Source: Actinoplanes couchii (GTDB lineage Bacteria > Actinomycetota > Actinomycetes > Mycobacteriales > Micromonosporaceae). Taken from it: a stretch of DNA of 64,000 nucleotides. The position numbers were made by a program, and so were the translations under genes. The notes beneath the pieces were generated by a model. The model did not search any database and was not told where the DNA came from. It was given only the letters and a program-made list of their open reading frames with translations. This document shows positions 8,290-16,664 of the stretch, one piece after another (the stretch's first letter is position 1; every line of letters starts with the position of its first letter). The stretch is from positions 39,537-103,536 of the forward strand of contig NZ_BOMG01000021.1 of NCBI RefSeq assembly GCF_016862075.1. The letters run 5' to 3'.

Positions 8290-10416
8290 GTGAGTGTCGG
8301 CCAACCCCCTGAAAAACGTGAATCCGGCCCGCTGCGTAACGCCTCGGTGTTGCTCGTGTGCGGGTTGTTCGCCGCCGTGACGGTCGCGGCCGCCGCGTTC
8401 CCCGCGGTCGCGATAGCCGGTCTGGCCGCGAAGGCCGGGGCCGAGGAGCTCGGCGAGATGCCGTCCGAGCTGACGGCGCAGACGTCGCCCCAGGTGTCCC
8501 GGATCTTCGCGTCCGACGGCAAGACCCAGATCGCGATCATGTACGACGAGTTCCGCAGCGACGTGCCGCTGGACAAGATCTCGAAGAGCATGCAGGACGC
8601 GATCGTCGCCGCCGAGGACCACAAGTTCTTCGAGCACAACGGTGTCGACCTCAAGGGTGTGGCCCGCGCGCTGGTCAGCAACAACCAGGGCGGCAGCAAG
8701 CAGGGCGCGTCCACCCTGACCATGCAGTACGTGCGGATGGCCCTGGCCTACAACGCCACCAACCCGCAGGAGGTGGTGAACGCGACCAAGGACACCGCCT
8801 CCCGCAAGGTCAGCGAGATGAAGTACGCGCTGCAGCTGGAGAAGGATCTGACCAAGCAGCAGATCCTGGAGCGCTATCTGAACATGGCGCCGTTCGGCAA
8901 CGGGGCCTACGGGATCAACGCGGCCAGCCAGGTCTACTACGGCAAGAAACCGGCCGACCTGACCGTGGCCGAGGCGGCGCTGCTGGCCGGCATGGTGAAG
9001 GCGCCGACCGCGTTCGACCCGACCACCGACACCGGGTACCCGCAGGCCCTGGACCGGCGCAACTACATCATCGGCAACATGGTCGACCTGAAGATGATCA
9101 CCGCGGACGAGGCGACCGCCGCGAAGAAGATCAAGGTCAAGCGGACCACCCAGCGCCCGACCAGCGGCTGCGTGTCGGTGGCGAAGAACCACTGGGGCTT
9201 CTTCTGTGACTACTTCTACCGGTGGTGGCTGAGCCAGGACGCCTTCGGCGCGACGACGTACGACCGGGAGCGCCTGCTCAAGGAGGGCGGCTACCGGATC
9301 GTCACGACCCTCGACATCGAGGCGCAGTCGGACGCCCGCAAGGAGATCACCGAGCGGCAGAGCGACAACAACCCGAACGCGCTGATGCTGGCCGCCGTCG
9401 AGCCGGGCACCGGTGCGGTGCGGGCCCTGTCCGCGAACCGCAAGTTCAAGATCGATAACGCCGACAAGCCGCAGAACAAGTTGTCGTCGAACCCGGCGGA
9501 CGCCGCCAAGGGCATCCGCGGCACCTACCCGAACACCACGAACCCGATCATCACCGGCTCCACCGGTGTCCCCGGTTACCAGGCCGGCTCGGTGTTCAAG
9601 ATGTTCACCATGGTCGCCGCCCTGGAAGCCGGGATGGGCCTGGACACCACGATCAACTCGCCGGCCAAGTACAAGTCGCAGTACATCGACAACTCCTCGT
9701 CCGGCTGCGGCGGCTTCTACTGCCCGAGCAACGCCTCGGCCAGTGAGGCCGGCAACTTCAACATGTGGACCGGGTTCGGCAAGTCGGTGAACACGTACTT
9801 CATCCCGCTGCAGGAACGGGTCGGCGCCGACAAGGTCGTCCAGGTGGCGCAGAAGTTCGGCATCAAGTTCCGTTCCGACGAGGACGCCAGCCTGGCCAAG
9901 AACTCCGCCAACGACTGGGGCGCCTTCAGCCTCGGCGTGTCGGCGTCCACCCCGCTGGACATCGCCAACGCCTACGCGACCCTGGCCGCCGACGGCAAGT
10001 ACTGCGAGCCCACCCCGATCGAGCAGATCACCACCGCCGACGGCACCGAGATCGACACGGGCAAGTCGTCCTGCGTCCGTGCCACCAGCAAGGACGTGGC
10101 CCGGCAAGCCCTCGACGCGGCCCGCTGCCCGGTCGGCGACCGGGCCCAGCTCGGCAACTGCGCCGGCTCGACCGCCCCGCAGGTCCGCGACGTCGTCGGC
10201 CACCCGGTCTTCGGCAAGACCGGCACCACCGACAACGACAAGACGGCGGCCCTGGTCGTCGGCACCCGTTCCCTGGTGGTGGCCGGTTACCTGGCGAACC
10301 CGGACTGGGCCGGCCACTACGACCACATGTCCCACGGGATCGTCAACCCGGCGGTCTACGAGACCCTCGCGGACTACATGAAGGGGAAGAAGGTCCAGGA
10401 GTTCCCAACCCCCTGA
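8290..10416 (+). CDS. Class A penicillin-binding protein (glycosyltransferase/transpeptidase)
   Basis: The protein has about 708 aa and builds peptidoglycan on the outer face of the membrane. One N-terminal helix (about 20-45) is followed by the GT51 domain, with catalytic motif AAEDHKFFEHNGVD at about 109, GGSKQGASTLTMQYVRM, and RKVSEMKYALQLEK/ILERYLNMAPFGNGAYG. The transpeptidase has SxxK (GSVFKMF, about 433), SxN (GKSVNTYF, about 499) and KTG (FGKTGTTDND, about 643). No PASTA domain is seen. The start is GTG at 8290 or TTG at 8281. TAGCTT at 8277-8282 sits seven bases before the GTG, the layout of a leaderless promoter, and there is no clear ribosome site. Confidence 0.94.
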   Translation: MSVGQPPEKRESGPLRNASVLLVCGLFAAVTVAAAAFPAVAIAGLAAKAGAEELGEMPSELTAQTSPQVSRIFASDGKTQIAIMYDEFRSDVPLDKISKSMQDAIVAAEDHKFFEHNGVDLKGVARALVSNNQGGSKQGASTLTMQYVRMALAYNATNPQEVVNATKDTASRKVSEMKYALQLEKDLTKQQILERYLNMAPFGNGAYGINAASQVYYGKKPADLTVAEAALLAGMVKAPTAFDPTTDTGYPQALDRRNYIIGNMVDLKMITADEATAAKKIKVKRTTQRPTSGCVSVAKNHWGFFCDYFYRWWLSQDAFGATTYDRERLLKEGGYRIVTTLDIEAQSDARKEITERQSDNNPNALMLAAVEPGTGAVRALSANRKFKIDNADKPQNKLSSNPADAAKGIRGTYPNTTNPIITGSTGVPGYQAGSVFKMFTMVAALEAGMGLDTTINSPAKYKSQYIDNSSSGCGGFYCPSNASASEAGNFNMWTGFGKSVNTYFIPLQERVGADKVVQVAQKFGIKFRSDEDASLAKNSANDWGAFSLGVSASTPLDIANAYATLAADGKYCEPTPIEQITTADGTEIDTGKSSCVRATSKDVARQALDAARCPVGDRAQLGNCAGSTAPQVRDVVGHPVFGKTGTTDNDKTAALVVGTRSLVVAGYLANPDWAGHYDHMSHGIVNPAVYETLADYMKGKKVQEFPTP

Positions 10417-10433
10417 CCCTCGCTGCTGGTAGG

Positions 10434-10465
10434 CGGGGCGGTCCCGGTTCGCCGGGCCCGCCCCG
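10434..10465 (+). terminator. Hairpin terminator after the penicillin-binding protein
   Basis: The stem at 10434-10447 pairs with 10452-10465 (14 bp, one mismatch) around a stable TTCG tetraloop. It is followed by a short T-containing stretch (GTCTTCGTTCT). It lies 18 bp after the stop and also faces the end of the convergent MFS gene. Confidence 0.7.
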
Positions 10466-10473
10466 TCTTCGTT

Positions 10474-10577
10474 CTATCGGGCGGCGGCCCGGGGCGGGTC
10501 TTTCACCGCCGGGCGGTGCAGCACGCTATCGGGCGGCGGCCCGGGCCGGGTCTTTCACCGCCGAGCGGCGCAGGACG
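10474..10577. repeat. 52-bp tandem duplication of the MFS gene 3' end
   Basis: Segment 10474-10525 is a near copy (48 of 52 positions) of 10526-10577, the last 17 codons and stop of the MFS gene on the minus strand. The outer copy (10474-10525) also ends in a CTA, i.e. a minus-strand TAG. It is therefore a non-translated relic downstream of the working stop. Four substitutions separate the copies. Confidence 0.85.
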
Positions 10578-11914
10578 AACAGGGCCACCAGGAACGCCGC
10601 CGTCAGCAGGGCCGCCGAGGTGGTGAAGGCCAGGCGATAACCGCTGGTCAGGGCGTCCGCAGCCGGGGAACCGGCGGCCAGTAGGTGGTCGGTCCGGGCG
10701 GCGGCCAGGGTCGCCAGCACCGCTACCCCGATCGCCATGCCCACCTGCTGGGTCGTGTTGAACAGGCCGGACGCCAGGCCCGCGTCGCTCTCCTCGGCGC
10801 CGGACATGCCCAGGTTCGCCAGGGCCGGCAGCACCAGCCCGCCGCCGGAGATCAGCACCATCACCGGCAGCAGGTCGGGCAGGTAGGCGGCGTCCACCGG
10901 GATCCGGGCCAGCCACCCCATCGCCGCGACCAGCATGACCAGGCCGGCGAGCAGGATCGCCCGGGGCCCGAACCGTTCGCTGAGCCGCGCCGACACGAAC
11001 AGCGACACGATCCCGATGCCGACGGCGGCGGGCAGCATGGCCAGACCGGTGTCGAGCGCCCCGTACCCGAGCACCCGTTGCGTGTAGAGCGCCACCAGCA
11101 CCTGGAACCCGAACATCCCGGCGAGGGTCAGCATCTGGGCCAGGTTGGCACCGGACACGCTGCGCGAGCGCAGGATCCGCAGCGGCATCAGTGGTTTCGC
11201 CGCGGTCGCCTGCCGCACGAAGAAGAGCACGATCAAGAGCACGGACACGCCGCCGGGTACGAGGGATCCCGGCTCGCTGACGATCGTGTAGATCCCCAGC
11301 ATCAGTCCGGAAGTGATCAGCAGAGCCCCCGGCAGGTCGGCGCCCGCGCGCAGCCCGGCGCCGCGGTCGCGGGGCAGCGCGACCAGGGCCAGCGCCACGG
11401 TGGCGATCCCGATCGGCACGTTGATGAAGAAGATCCACGGCCAGCTCAGCGTGTCGGTCAGCACCCCGCCGAGCACCTGCCCGAGGGATGCCCCGGCGGC
11501 CCCGGTGAAGCTGAAGACCGCGATGGCGCGGGCCCGTTCCCCGGGTTCGGTGAAGATCGTGACGAGGATGCCGAGGACGACCGCGGAGGCGAGCGCGCTA
11601 CCGACCCCTTGCAGGAACCGGGCCGCGATCAGCACGGCCGGATCCCCCGCGAGCCCGGCGAGCAGCGAGGCCGCGGTGAAGACGGCGGTGCCGGCGAGGA
11701 ACAGGGCCCGCCGGCCGATCAGGTCACCGAGCCGCCCGGCGAGCAGCAGCAGCCCGCCGAACGGGATGAGGTAGGCGTTGACCATCCAGCTCAGCTGCGC
11801 CGGGGCGAACCCCACGTCCTGCTGGATGGCGGGCAGAGCGACGGTGACGATGCTGCCGTCCAGGATCGTCATCAGCCCGGCGGCGGAGAGCACGACGAGG
11901 GCGAGCATGCGCAT
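10526..11914 (-). CDS. MFS multidrug exporter (DHA2/EmrB-QacA type)
   Basis: The protein has about 462 aa with a 14-helix pattern. Landmarks are LDGSIVTVALPAIQQD (motif D1), NAYLIPFGGLLLLAGRLGDLIGRR (motif A) and ARFLQGVGSALASA (motif B). The central PWIFFINVPIGI is a DHA2 hallmark. I choose the ATG at 11914 because AGGGAGGA lies just upstream; the in-frame ATG at 11932 would place that ribosome site inside the coding region. The gene is followed on the same strand by a tandem copy of its own tail. A MarR gene on the same strand lies upstream and is the likely regulator. Confidence 0.92.
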   Translation of the reverse strand: MRMLALVVLSAAGLMTILDGSIVTVALPAIQQDVGFAPAQLSWMVNAYLIPFGGLLLLAGRLGDLIGRRALFLAGTAVFTAASLLAGLAGDPAVLIAARFLQGVGSALASAVVLGILVTIFTEPGERARAIAVFSFTGAAGASLGQVLGGVLTDTLSWPWIFFINVPIGIATVALALVALPRDRGAGLRAGADLPGALLITSGLMLGIYTIVSEPGSLVPGGVSVLLIVLFFVRQATAAKPLMPLRILRSRSVSGANLAQMLTLAGMFGFQVLVALYTQRVLGYGALDTGLAMLPAAVGIGIVSLFVSARLSERFGPRAILLAGLVMLVAAMGWLARIPVDAAYLPDLLPVMVLISGGGLVLPALANLGMSGAEESDAGLASGLFNTTQQVGMAIGVAVLATLAAARTDHLLAAGSPAADALTSGYRLAFTTSAALLTAAFLVALFVLRRSAVKDPARAAAR

Positions 11915-11981
11915 GGTTCCTCCCTGAGTCACAGGAAGGACCGTAGCAGATAGTTTTGTTGTAGACGATCCTCGTCGGTCT

Positions 11982-12052
11982 TACTTGGCGTCGTCCCGAG
12001 CCCGGCGGGCCGGCGGGCTCACTTTGCGCTCTCCCGAGCCCGGCGGGCCGGC
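11982..12052. repeat. Imperfect tandem duplication of the MarR gene 3' end
   Basis: The minus strand encodes ARRARESAK-stop at the end of the MarR gene, then after the stop a second copy that would read ARRARDDAK-stop, offset by 38 bp. A block of 21 identical bases (11994-12014 and 12032-12052) is extended by about 11 imperfect bases covering both stop codons. Confidence 0.8.
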
Positions 12053-12507
12053 CGATCCCCGTCACCGGGCGTGGCCAGATGCCCGGTGGCCAGCCGGTTC
12101 AGGGCCCGGACGAGCACGTCCCGCTCCCCGGAGGGCAGCGACCCGAGAGCAGCCCGGTGCACCCCGTCGACGATCTCCTGACTGCGCCGGGCGACCTCGG
12201 CCCCCGCCGCCGTGACCGAGATGATCCGAGCCCGCCGATCGGTGCTGGACGGCCGCCGAACCGCATAGCCGGCCTTCTCGAGAGCATCGACGGTGACCAC
12301 CATGGTCGTCTTGTCCATGTCCCCGAGCTCGGCAAGCTGAATCTGGGTCCGCTCCTCCTCCAGCGCATGCACGAGCACACAGTGCATCCGAGCGGTCAAC
12401 CCGATCTCCCCGAGCGCGGCAGCCACCCGAGCCCGAAGCACCCGCCCGGTGTGATCGAGCAGAAACGAAAGATCGGTCTCGGTACGCGCAGGCGCCATCG
12501 CGGTCAT
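12019..12507 (-). CDS. MarR-family transcriptional regulator
   Basis: The protein has 162 aa. The winged helix-turn-helix includes TARMHCVLVHALEEERTQIQ, then LAELGDMDKTTMVVTVDALE, and the wing AVRRPSSTDRRARIISVTAAG with the family-typical DRR(A/R). Long terminal helices form the dimer. The start is ATG at 12507, with a second in-frame ATG nine bases on. It precedes the MFS exporter gene on the same strand by about 100 bp and probably represses it. The AT-richer stretch 11950-11970 is the likely exporter promoter. The 3' end is tandemly duplicated. Confidence 0.93.
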   Translation of the reverse strand: MTAMAPARTETDLSFLLDHTGRVLRARVAAALGEIGLTARMHCVLVHALEEERTQIQLAELGDMDKTTMVVTVDALEKAGYAVRRPSSTDRRARIISVTAAGAEVARRSQEIVDGVHRAALGSLPSGERDVLVRALNRLATGHLATPGDGDRPARRARESAK

Positions 12508-12521
12508 AATCCCAGGATAAT

Positions 12522-12572
12522 CCGCCTCCGAACGATCCGCGAAGGTCCGATTCGCGGATCGTTCAGAGGCGG
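12522..12572. terminator. Long inverted repeat, 22-bp arms (terminator or operator)
   Basis: The left arm 12522-12543 and right arm 12551-12572 are reverse complements with a single mismatch, around a 7-base loop. The element begins 14 bp downstream of the 131-aa gene stop and ends 15 bp upstream of the MarR start on the minus strand. A strong terminator for the upstream pair is the simplest reading; a regulatory or recombination site is possible. Confidence 0.75.
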
Positions 12573-12585
12573 CGACGGCGGTGGG

Positions 12586-12981
12586 TCACAGGTTGTTGAT
12601 CCGGGCCAGCAGCTCCGCCTCGGTCAGGTTCTCCAGGACCGCGTCCTGCTTGCGGCCCAGGACTGCCAGCAGCTTCTCCTTCTCCAGCTTCTTCGCCGCC
12701 TTCGCCTTCGCCTCCTGGTCCTCGGTGAGGCGGACGGCGATCACGTGCTTGACGACCGCCAGCTTCGTCTCCAGGGTCGCCTTCGCCGGGTTGGACTCGG
12801 TGGCCACGAACGACTCGGTGTCGACGGCCTTCAACTCGGCGTTGACGGCCTTCGCCACGTCGTCGAGGCTGAAACCGGACCTGGCGGTCAGCGGAAGCTC
12901 CCACAGCTGTTCCGTGGTCAGCAGGCCCTTGACCGACGGGTAACGGAACTTCTCCCGGGTGGCCTTCTCGAAAATGGTCAC
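12586..12981 (-). CDS. Conserved hypothetical 131-aa protein, partner of the next gene
   Basis: The GTG start at 12981 is preceded by GAAGAGG. The product has an ordered N-terminal half (FEKATREKFRYPSVKGLLTT, EQLWELPL, SGFSLDDVAKAVNAEL) and a charged, probably coiled-coil C-terminal half (EDQEAKAKAAKKLEKEKLLA). No enzyme motif or membrane segment is visible. I have an impression of similar short proteins in phage genomes, but that is memory, not evidence. It is downstream of the 667-aa gene by 33 bp on the same strand, so the two are probably cotranscribed and act together. Function is unknown. Confidence 0.8.
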   Translation of the reverse strand: MTIFEKATREKFRYPSVKGLLTTEQLWELPLTARSGFSLDDVAKAVNAELKAVDTESFVATESNPAKATLETKLAVVKHVIAVRLTEDQEAKAKAAKKLEKEKLLAVLGRKQDAVLENLTEAELLARINNL

Positions 12982-13014
12982 GATTGCCTCTTCACCGATG
13001 TCGGGGTGTGGATT

Positions 13015-15018
13015 TCAGAACTGGATGCTGATCAGGCGGCGCCGGCCGCCGGTCATGGTCACCTTGGCGACCACGGAATCGCGGATCGTGGAGCTGAAAC
13101 CGAGACCGGACAACTGATCCGGGACCGGTTCGCATTTGGTGCGGTCGCCGAGAACTTCGAACACCTTGCGGTGCTGCTGCAGATCATTACGGAGGAATTC
13201 GTTGTAGATCCCCCGGGCCGGCTGATCGTTCGCGCACCCTTTCAGGATGAAGAGGTAGTGGCGGTTGCCGACCTCGTTGTCGTCGAAGAAGTTCGGCGAG
13301 TACATCACGGTGGACACCGGCACGAACTGTTCGGTGGTGATGCCCCACATTTCTTTGGCGGCGTTGCCCGGCACCAGGTCCGGGCCCGGCCGGAAAGCGG
13401 TGATCACCTCGCCGGCCACCGTCATCCGGCCCACCTCGACGGTCTCCCGGGTGCCGACCGCCCGCTCCAGACGGTAGTGCTCGATCCGCCCGTCGCTCTC
13501 GGTCTCGATCACGAAGCCCGCGCCGGTGCTCTCCCGCTTGTGGTACTGGTTCACCTCGATCCGGTACTCACCGTCCGGAACCTTGCCGGCCCAGGTCACG
13601 TTCTCCACCGGCTCGCGGGTGAACGACCCGCCCGCGTTCATGTCGACGTCCAGCTTGTTGCGCTTCTCCCGGTACCAGATGTGGGTGCCGTCCGGCTCGT
13701 ACACATGCAGGTCGAGGTCGTCGTGGTTGAACCAGGACAGGCTCACCCGCAGTTTGCCGGTGACGTTGCCGCCGGCCCGCTTGACCTTCTCCTTGATCGA
13801 GTCGGTGACGTTGCCGCCGTACGACCAGCCGAAGTCGTTGTCCCACTTGAACAGCCGCGGCGCGTCCGGGTGCCGGCCGGTGGTGAGGCTGACCAGGTGC
13901 GGCTGGTGGCGGCCGGCGACCCACATGTCGATGCTCGCGGCGCCGGGCAGGATGTCCTTCATGAAGGTGAGCACCGGAACCTCCTCCGGCTTCGCGTCCC
14001 GCGCGCCCGGGGCCCCGGTGGTGGCCGCCCGCATGAGCAGCCCCTCGATGCCGTCCTTCATCCGCGACTGGGTGTCGTTGTCGACCCACAGCACGTTGGT
14101 GACCGACACGTCGGACAGCCGGGCGAACCGGCGCTGCAACGACTCCTCGATGCCCAGCTCACCGATGGTCTTCATGGCGGCCTTGACCATGGCCGGGGTG
14201 ATCAGCGCGGTGGGACGCTGGTAGTTCTGCGGCGCCACCTTCGTCTCGAACGCCCGGACCGCCGGCTCCAGGTCGATGCCCGCGGAGAGGTCCTGGACCA
14301 GGGTGCCGATCACCGTGTTGCGGAGCCGGGCCGCCGGGTTCATGGCGTTGGCGAAGACGAAGGCCCGCTTGTCGGGCGCCTGCTCCCACTGGTTGCGCAG
14401 CGACCGGAACTCGGTCATCGCCCGGCGGTGCTCGGCGCCGCGGTAGAGGGCGTCGTCGTCGATCAGGCCGGCGACGGTGTCCAGGGCGTCCGGGGTCAGC
14501 TCGGCCAGGCCCCGCTGGAACACCTGCACCGCGGCGTCGAAGGCGCCCCGCTCGGCGCCGGGATCCCGGGTGCGGTGCCGCTTCGCCACCGGGCCGTGCA
14601 GGTGGTTCCACACCTCGACCTTGCCGTCGTGCAGCGACCGGGTCGTCCTCGCCCCGTACCGCGCCTCGGTGGACCGGAAGACACCTGACAGCGGCAGCGT
14701 GCCGACGAACGCGTCCATCGCCGCGGCGACGACCGAGAAGACCGGGTCGGCGGCCGACACCCCGGACCAGACGGTACGAATCCGGCCGTCGTGGATCTCG
14801 ACGACGGTGCCGAAGTTCCTGACGAATCCGCGGCAGGTCGAGCAGTCGAATGCGGATCGTTCCCGGAAACGGGGATTGGTGCCGGCCGGGAAGGAATCGA
14901 GAAAGGTGAGCCAGAGTGAATCGCGGTCGAGGCTGTCGCCGGCCACGAACAACTCACCCTGGGACATCGTGGACAGACGCTTGTCCACGTCCGTCACGAA
15001 CTGCTGAAAATCGCCCAC
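13015..15018 (-). CDS. Large hypothetical protein with DUF2135/YfaP-like domain
   Basis: The start is GTG at 15018, chosen for GGAG eight bases upstream; the product has 667 aa. The N-terminal region has an early pair of cysteines (FDCSTCRGF). The middle is helical (ITPAMVKAAMKTIGELGIEE). At about 440-510 is a beta-rich block: LSWFNHDDLDLHVYEPDGTH, then IWYREKRNKLDVDMNAGG and EPVENVTW. That pattern of DLDLHV, LDVD and ENV.W is what DUF2135-type beta-sandwich domains show. A C-terminal region has KGCANDQPARGIYNEFLRND. There is no signal peptide or membrane helix. It is followed by the 131-aa gene. Function is unknown; the domain call is from motif memory. Confidence 0.75.
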   Translation of the reverse strand: MGDFQQFVTDVDKRLSTMSQGELFVAGDSLDRDSLWLTFLDSFPAGTNPRFRERSAFDCSTCRGFVRNFGTVVEIHDGRIRTVWSGVSAADPVFSVVAAAMDAFVGTLPLSGVFRSTEARYGARTTRSLHDGKVEVWNHLHGPVAKRHRTRDPGAERGAFDAAVQVFQRGLAELTPDALDTVAGLIDDDALYRGAEHRRAMTEFRSLRNQWEQAPDKRAFVFANAMNPAARLRNTVIGTLVQDLSAGIDLEPAVRAFETKVAPQNYQRPTALITPAMVKAAMKTIGELGIEESLQRRFARLSDVSVTNVLWVDNDTQSRMKDGIEGLLMRAATTGAPGARDAKPEEVPVLTFMKDILPGAASIDMWVAGRHQPHLVSLTTGRHPDAPRLFKWDNDFGWSYGGNVTDSIKEKVKRAGGNVTGKLRVSLSWFNHDDLDLHVYEPDGTHIWYREKRNKLDVDMNAGGSFTREPVENVTWAGKVPDGEYRIEVNQYHKRESTGAGFVIETESDGRIEHYRLERAVGTRETVEVGRMTVAGEVITAFRPGPDLVPGNAAKEMWGITTEQFVPVSTVMYSPNFFDDNEVGNRHYLFILKGCANDQPARGIYNEFLRNDLQQHRKVFEVLGDRTKCEPVPDQLSGLGFSSTIRDSVVAKVTMTGGRRRLISIQF

Positions 15019-15064
15019 CGTGTCATCTCCTTCGATCACCGCAGATCCTAGGGACGATGCGCGA

Positions 15065-16603
15065 TCAGAGAAACGCATTTCTTTCCGGCGTACGGGATAC
15101 CCGGTCCTGGTATTCGCGGGGGGACAGGCCGTGGAAACGGGAGAAGGCGGCGCTGAACGTCGGCAGGTGGGCGTAACCGACGCGCCGGGCGACAGCTGTC
15201 GGTTTGGCGCCGCCGGCGAGCAGATCCCGGGCGATCCGCATCCGGGCGGCGCCGCGCCACCTGGCGAAATTCATGCCGGTCTGGTCCCGGAAGGCGCGCT
15301 GGATGTCGGCCGGCACGTCGGCCCCGGAACCGCCGGAGGTGCCGAGGCGGCGCAGGCAGTCCATCGCCATCTCCCGGGCGCCGGGGTCGGCCGGCATCGG
15401 CACCGACAGGGCCCGCTGCGCGGCGACGTGGTCGGCGAACAGGTCCAGGATGTGGCTGGGGTCGTAGTTCTCCGGGCGTATCGGGGTGCGGGCGCTGATC
15501 GAGCAGAACATCAGGTAGTCGTCCCAGGCCGGCGGGAACTGGGCCTGCAGCGGCCCGGTCAGGTGGAGTTCGCCGGTGGTGGCGTTCCCGAGGGGCAGGG
15601 AGATCGAGTTCTCGTGGACGCCTGTGGTGTGCTCCAGACCGGCCGGGATCCAGATCGCGCCGCCCCGGCTCCATTCCCAGCGGCGGTCGCCGGCGTCCAG
15701 ATGACCACTGCCGCGGTACGACCAGCAGAGCACGTGCGTGTTGTTGGTGTGTGAGGCGGTGCGGGTCGCCGGGAGCAGCGCCGGCCCGGCGGGCGAGGTA
15801 CGGCCGTCACGCAGCATCGTGATCAGGTCGTCGGCCGGGCGGGTGGCGACGGGCCGTGCGGCGAGAGCCCGGCCGCACTCGTGCGGCGTCGTCCCGAACC
15901 GCTGCCGGAACGCCCGGGAGAACCCGTTGCGGCTGGTGAAACCGACCCGGGCGGCCACCTGATCGACACCGTGCCCGGCGGCCAGCAACTCGACGGCCGC
16001 ACTCAACCGGCAGGCCAGCCGCCACTGCTCGAAGGTCAGCCCGGTGCCGGCCGGGAAGTCCCGGCGCAGGGTGCGCGGGCTGGACAGCACCCGGGCCGCC
16101 CACTCGGCGACGGTGAGGTCGAGCGCGGGATCGCGGAGCAACTCCTCAGCCACCGCCCGGGCCCGGCCGGCCCGCGGCAGGACCGGCGGATCGACGGCGA
16201 ACGGCGGTGGTCGCCGGCCGGAGCCGCGGAGCAGCCCGGCCAGCGCGTCCTGCGGGTAGCCGTGCCCGGTGAGCGGCGTGACCATCAGGTTGAAGTGCTG
16301 GATCAGCCAGTCCTGCCAGCCGTCCGGGACCACGAACCGCCGCGGCTCCGGCAGGTCCGCGATGCTCGGGTGGGTCAGCAGCGGGAAGGCGACCGTGCCC
16401 GGCTCGGTGACGACGGTCCAGGAGCTGCCGTCGGCCGCCGGGATCCAGACCCCCTCACCCGCGGTGAGACGAAAATCCGGATGACCCTCCATCTGTACGC
16501 ACGCCGCGCCGGTGCGGACCCAGAACAGCAGGTGCTCGGCCTGATTCCACCGGCCACCGGCCCGCACACCGGGAATCGGCGGCGGCCGGCCGGTATCCAC
16601 CAT
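15065..16603 (-). CDS. Tandem double AraC-family regulator
   Basis: The protein has 512 aa, twice the usual AraC length. Unit 1 (1-250) has a cupin-like sensor (GHPDFRLTAGEGVWIPAADG) and a two-HTH domain (LTVAEWAARVLSSPRTLRRD, VDQVAARVGFTSRNGFSRAF, RQRFGTTPHECGR). Unit 2 (about 265-512) repeats the scheme with cupin RRWEWSRGGAIWIPAGLEHT, a helical stretch with a weaker first HTH, then PTAVARRVGYAHLPTFSAAF and SRFHGLSPREYQDR. One chain therefore carries two sensors and two DNA-binding domains. It is divergent from the iron-siderophore operon, 61 bp away across an IdeR-like box, so it may help control siderophore uptake, as AraC regulators do elsewhere. Confidence 0.88.
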   Translation of the reverse strand: MVDTGRPPPIPGVRAGGRWNQAEHLLFWVRTGAACVQMEGHPDFRLTAGEGVWIPAADGSSWTVVTEPGTVAFPLLTHPSIADLPEPRRFVVPDGWQDWLIQHFNLMVTPLTGHGYPQDALAGLLRGSGRRPPPFAVDPPVLPRAGRARAVAEELLRDPALDLTVAEWAARVLSSPRTLRRDFPAGTGLTFEQWRLACRLSAAVELLAAGHGVDQVAARVGFTSRNGFSRAFRQRFGTTPHECGRALAARPVATRPADDLITMLRDGRTSPAGPALLPATRTASHTNNTHVLCWSYRGSGHLDAGDRRWEWSRGGAIWIPAGLEHTTGVHENSISLPLGNATTGELHLTGPLQAQFPPAWDDYLMFCSISARTPIRPENYDPSHILDLFADHVAAQRALSVPMPADPGAREMAMDCLRRLGTSGGSGADVPADIQRAFRDQTGMNFARWRGAARMRIARDLLAGGAKPTAVARRVGYAHLPTFSAAFSRFHGLSPREYQDRVSRTPERNAFL

Positions 16604-16641
16604 GTCCTAACCATATGGCAGTCTGCGCACACCGTTGAAGA

Positions 16642-16660
16642 TAAGGGTTGCCTAACCTTA
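16642..16660 (-). promoter_or_regulatory. IdeR/DtxR-type iron box upstream of the siderophore operon
   Basis: The minus strand reads TAAGGTTAGGCAACCCTTA, matching the IdeR consensus TTAGGTTAGGCTAACCTAA at 15 of 19 positions. The plus-strand TAACCT at 16653-16658 ends six bases before the GTG at 16665, as in a leaderless -10 element. A bound iron-repressor would therefore cover the promoter. The site also lies 39 bp from the AraC start. Confidence 0.8.
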
Positions 16661-16664
16661 GGCC

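Noticed and set aside
12586..15018. Prophage remnant
   Set aside because: No integrase, terminase, capsid, tail or lysis genes nearby. A faint memory of phage relatives for the small protein is not enough.
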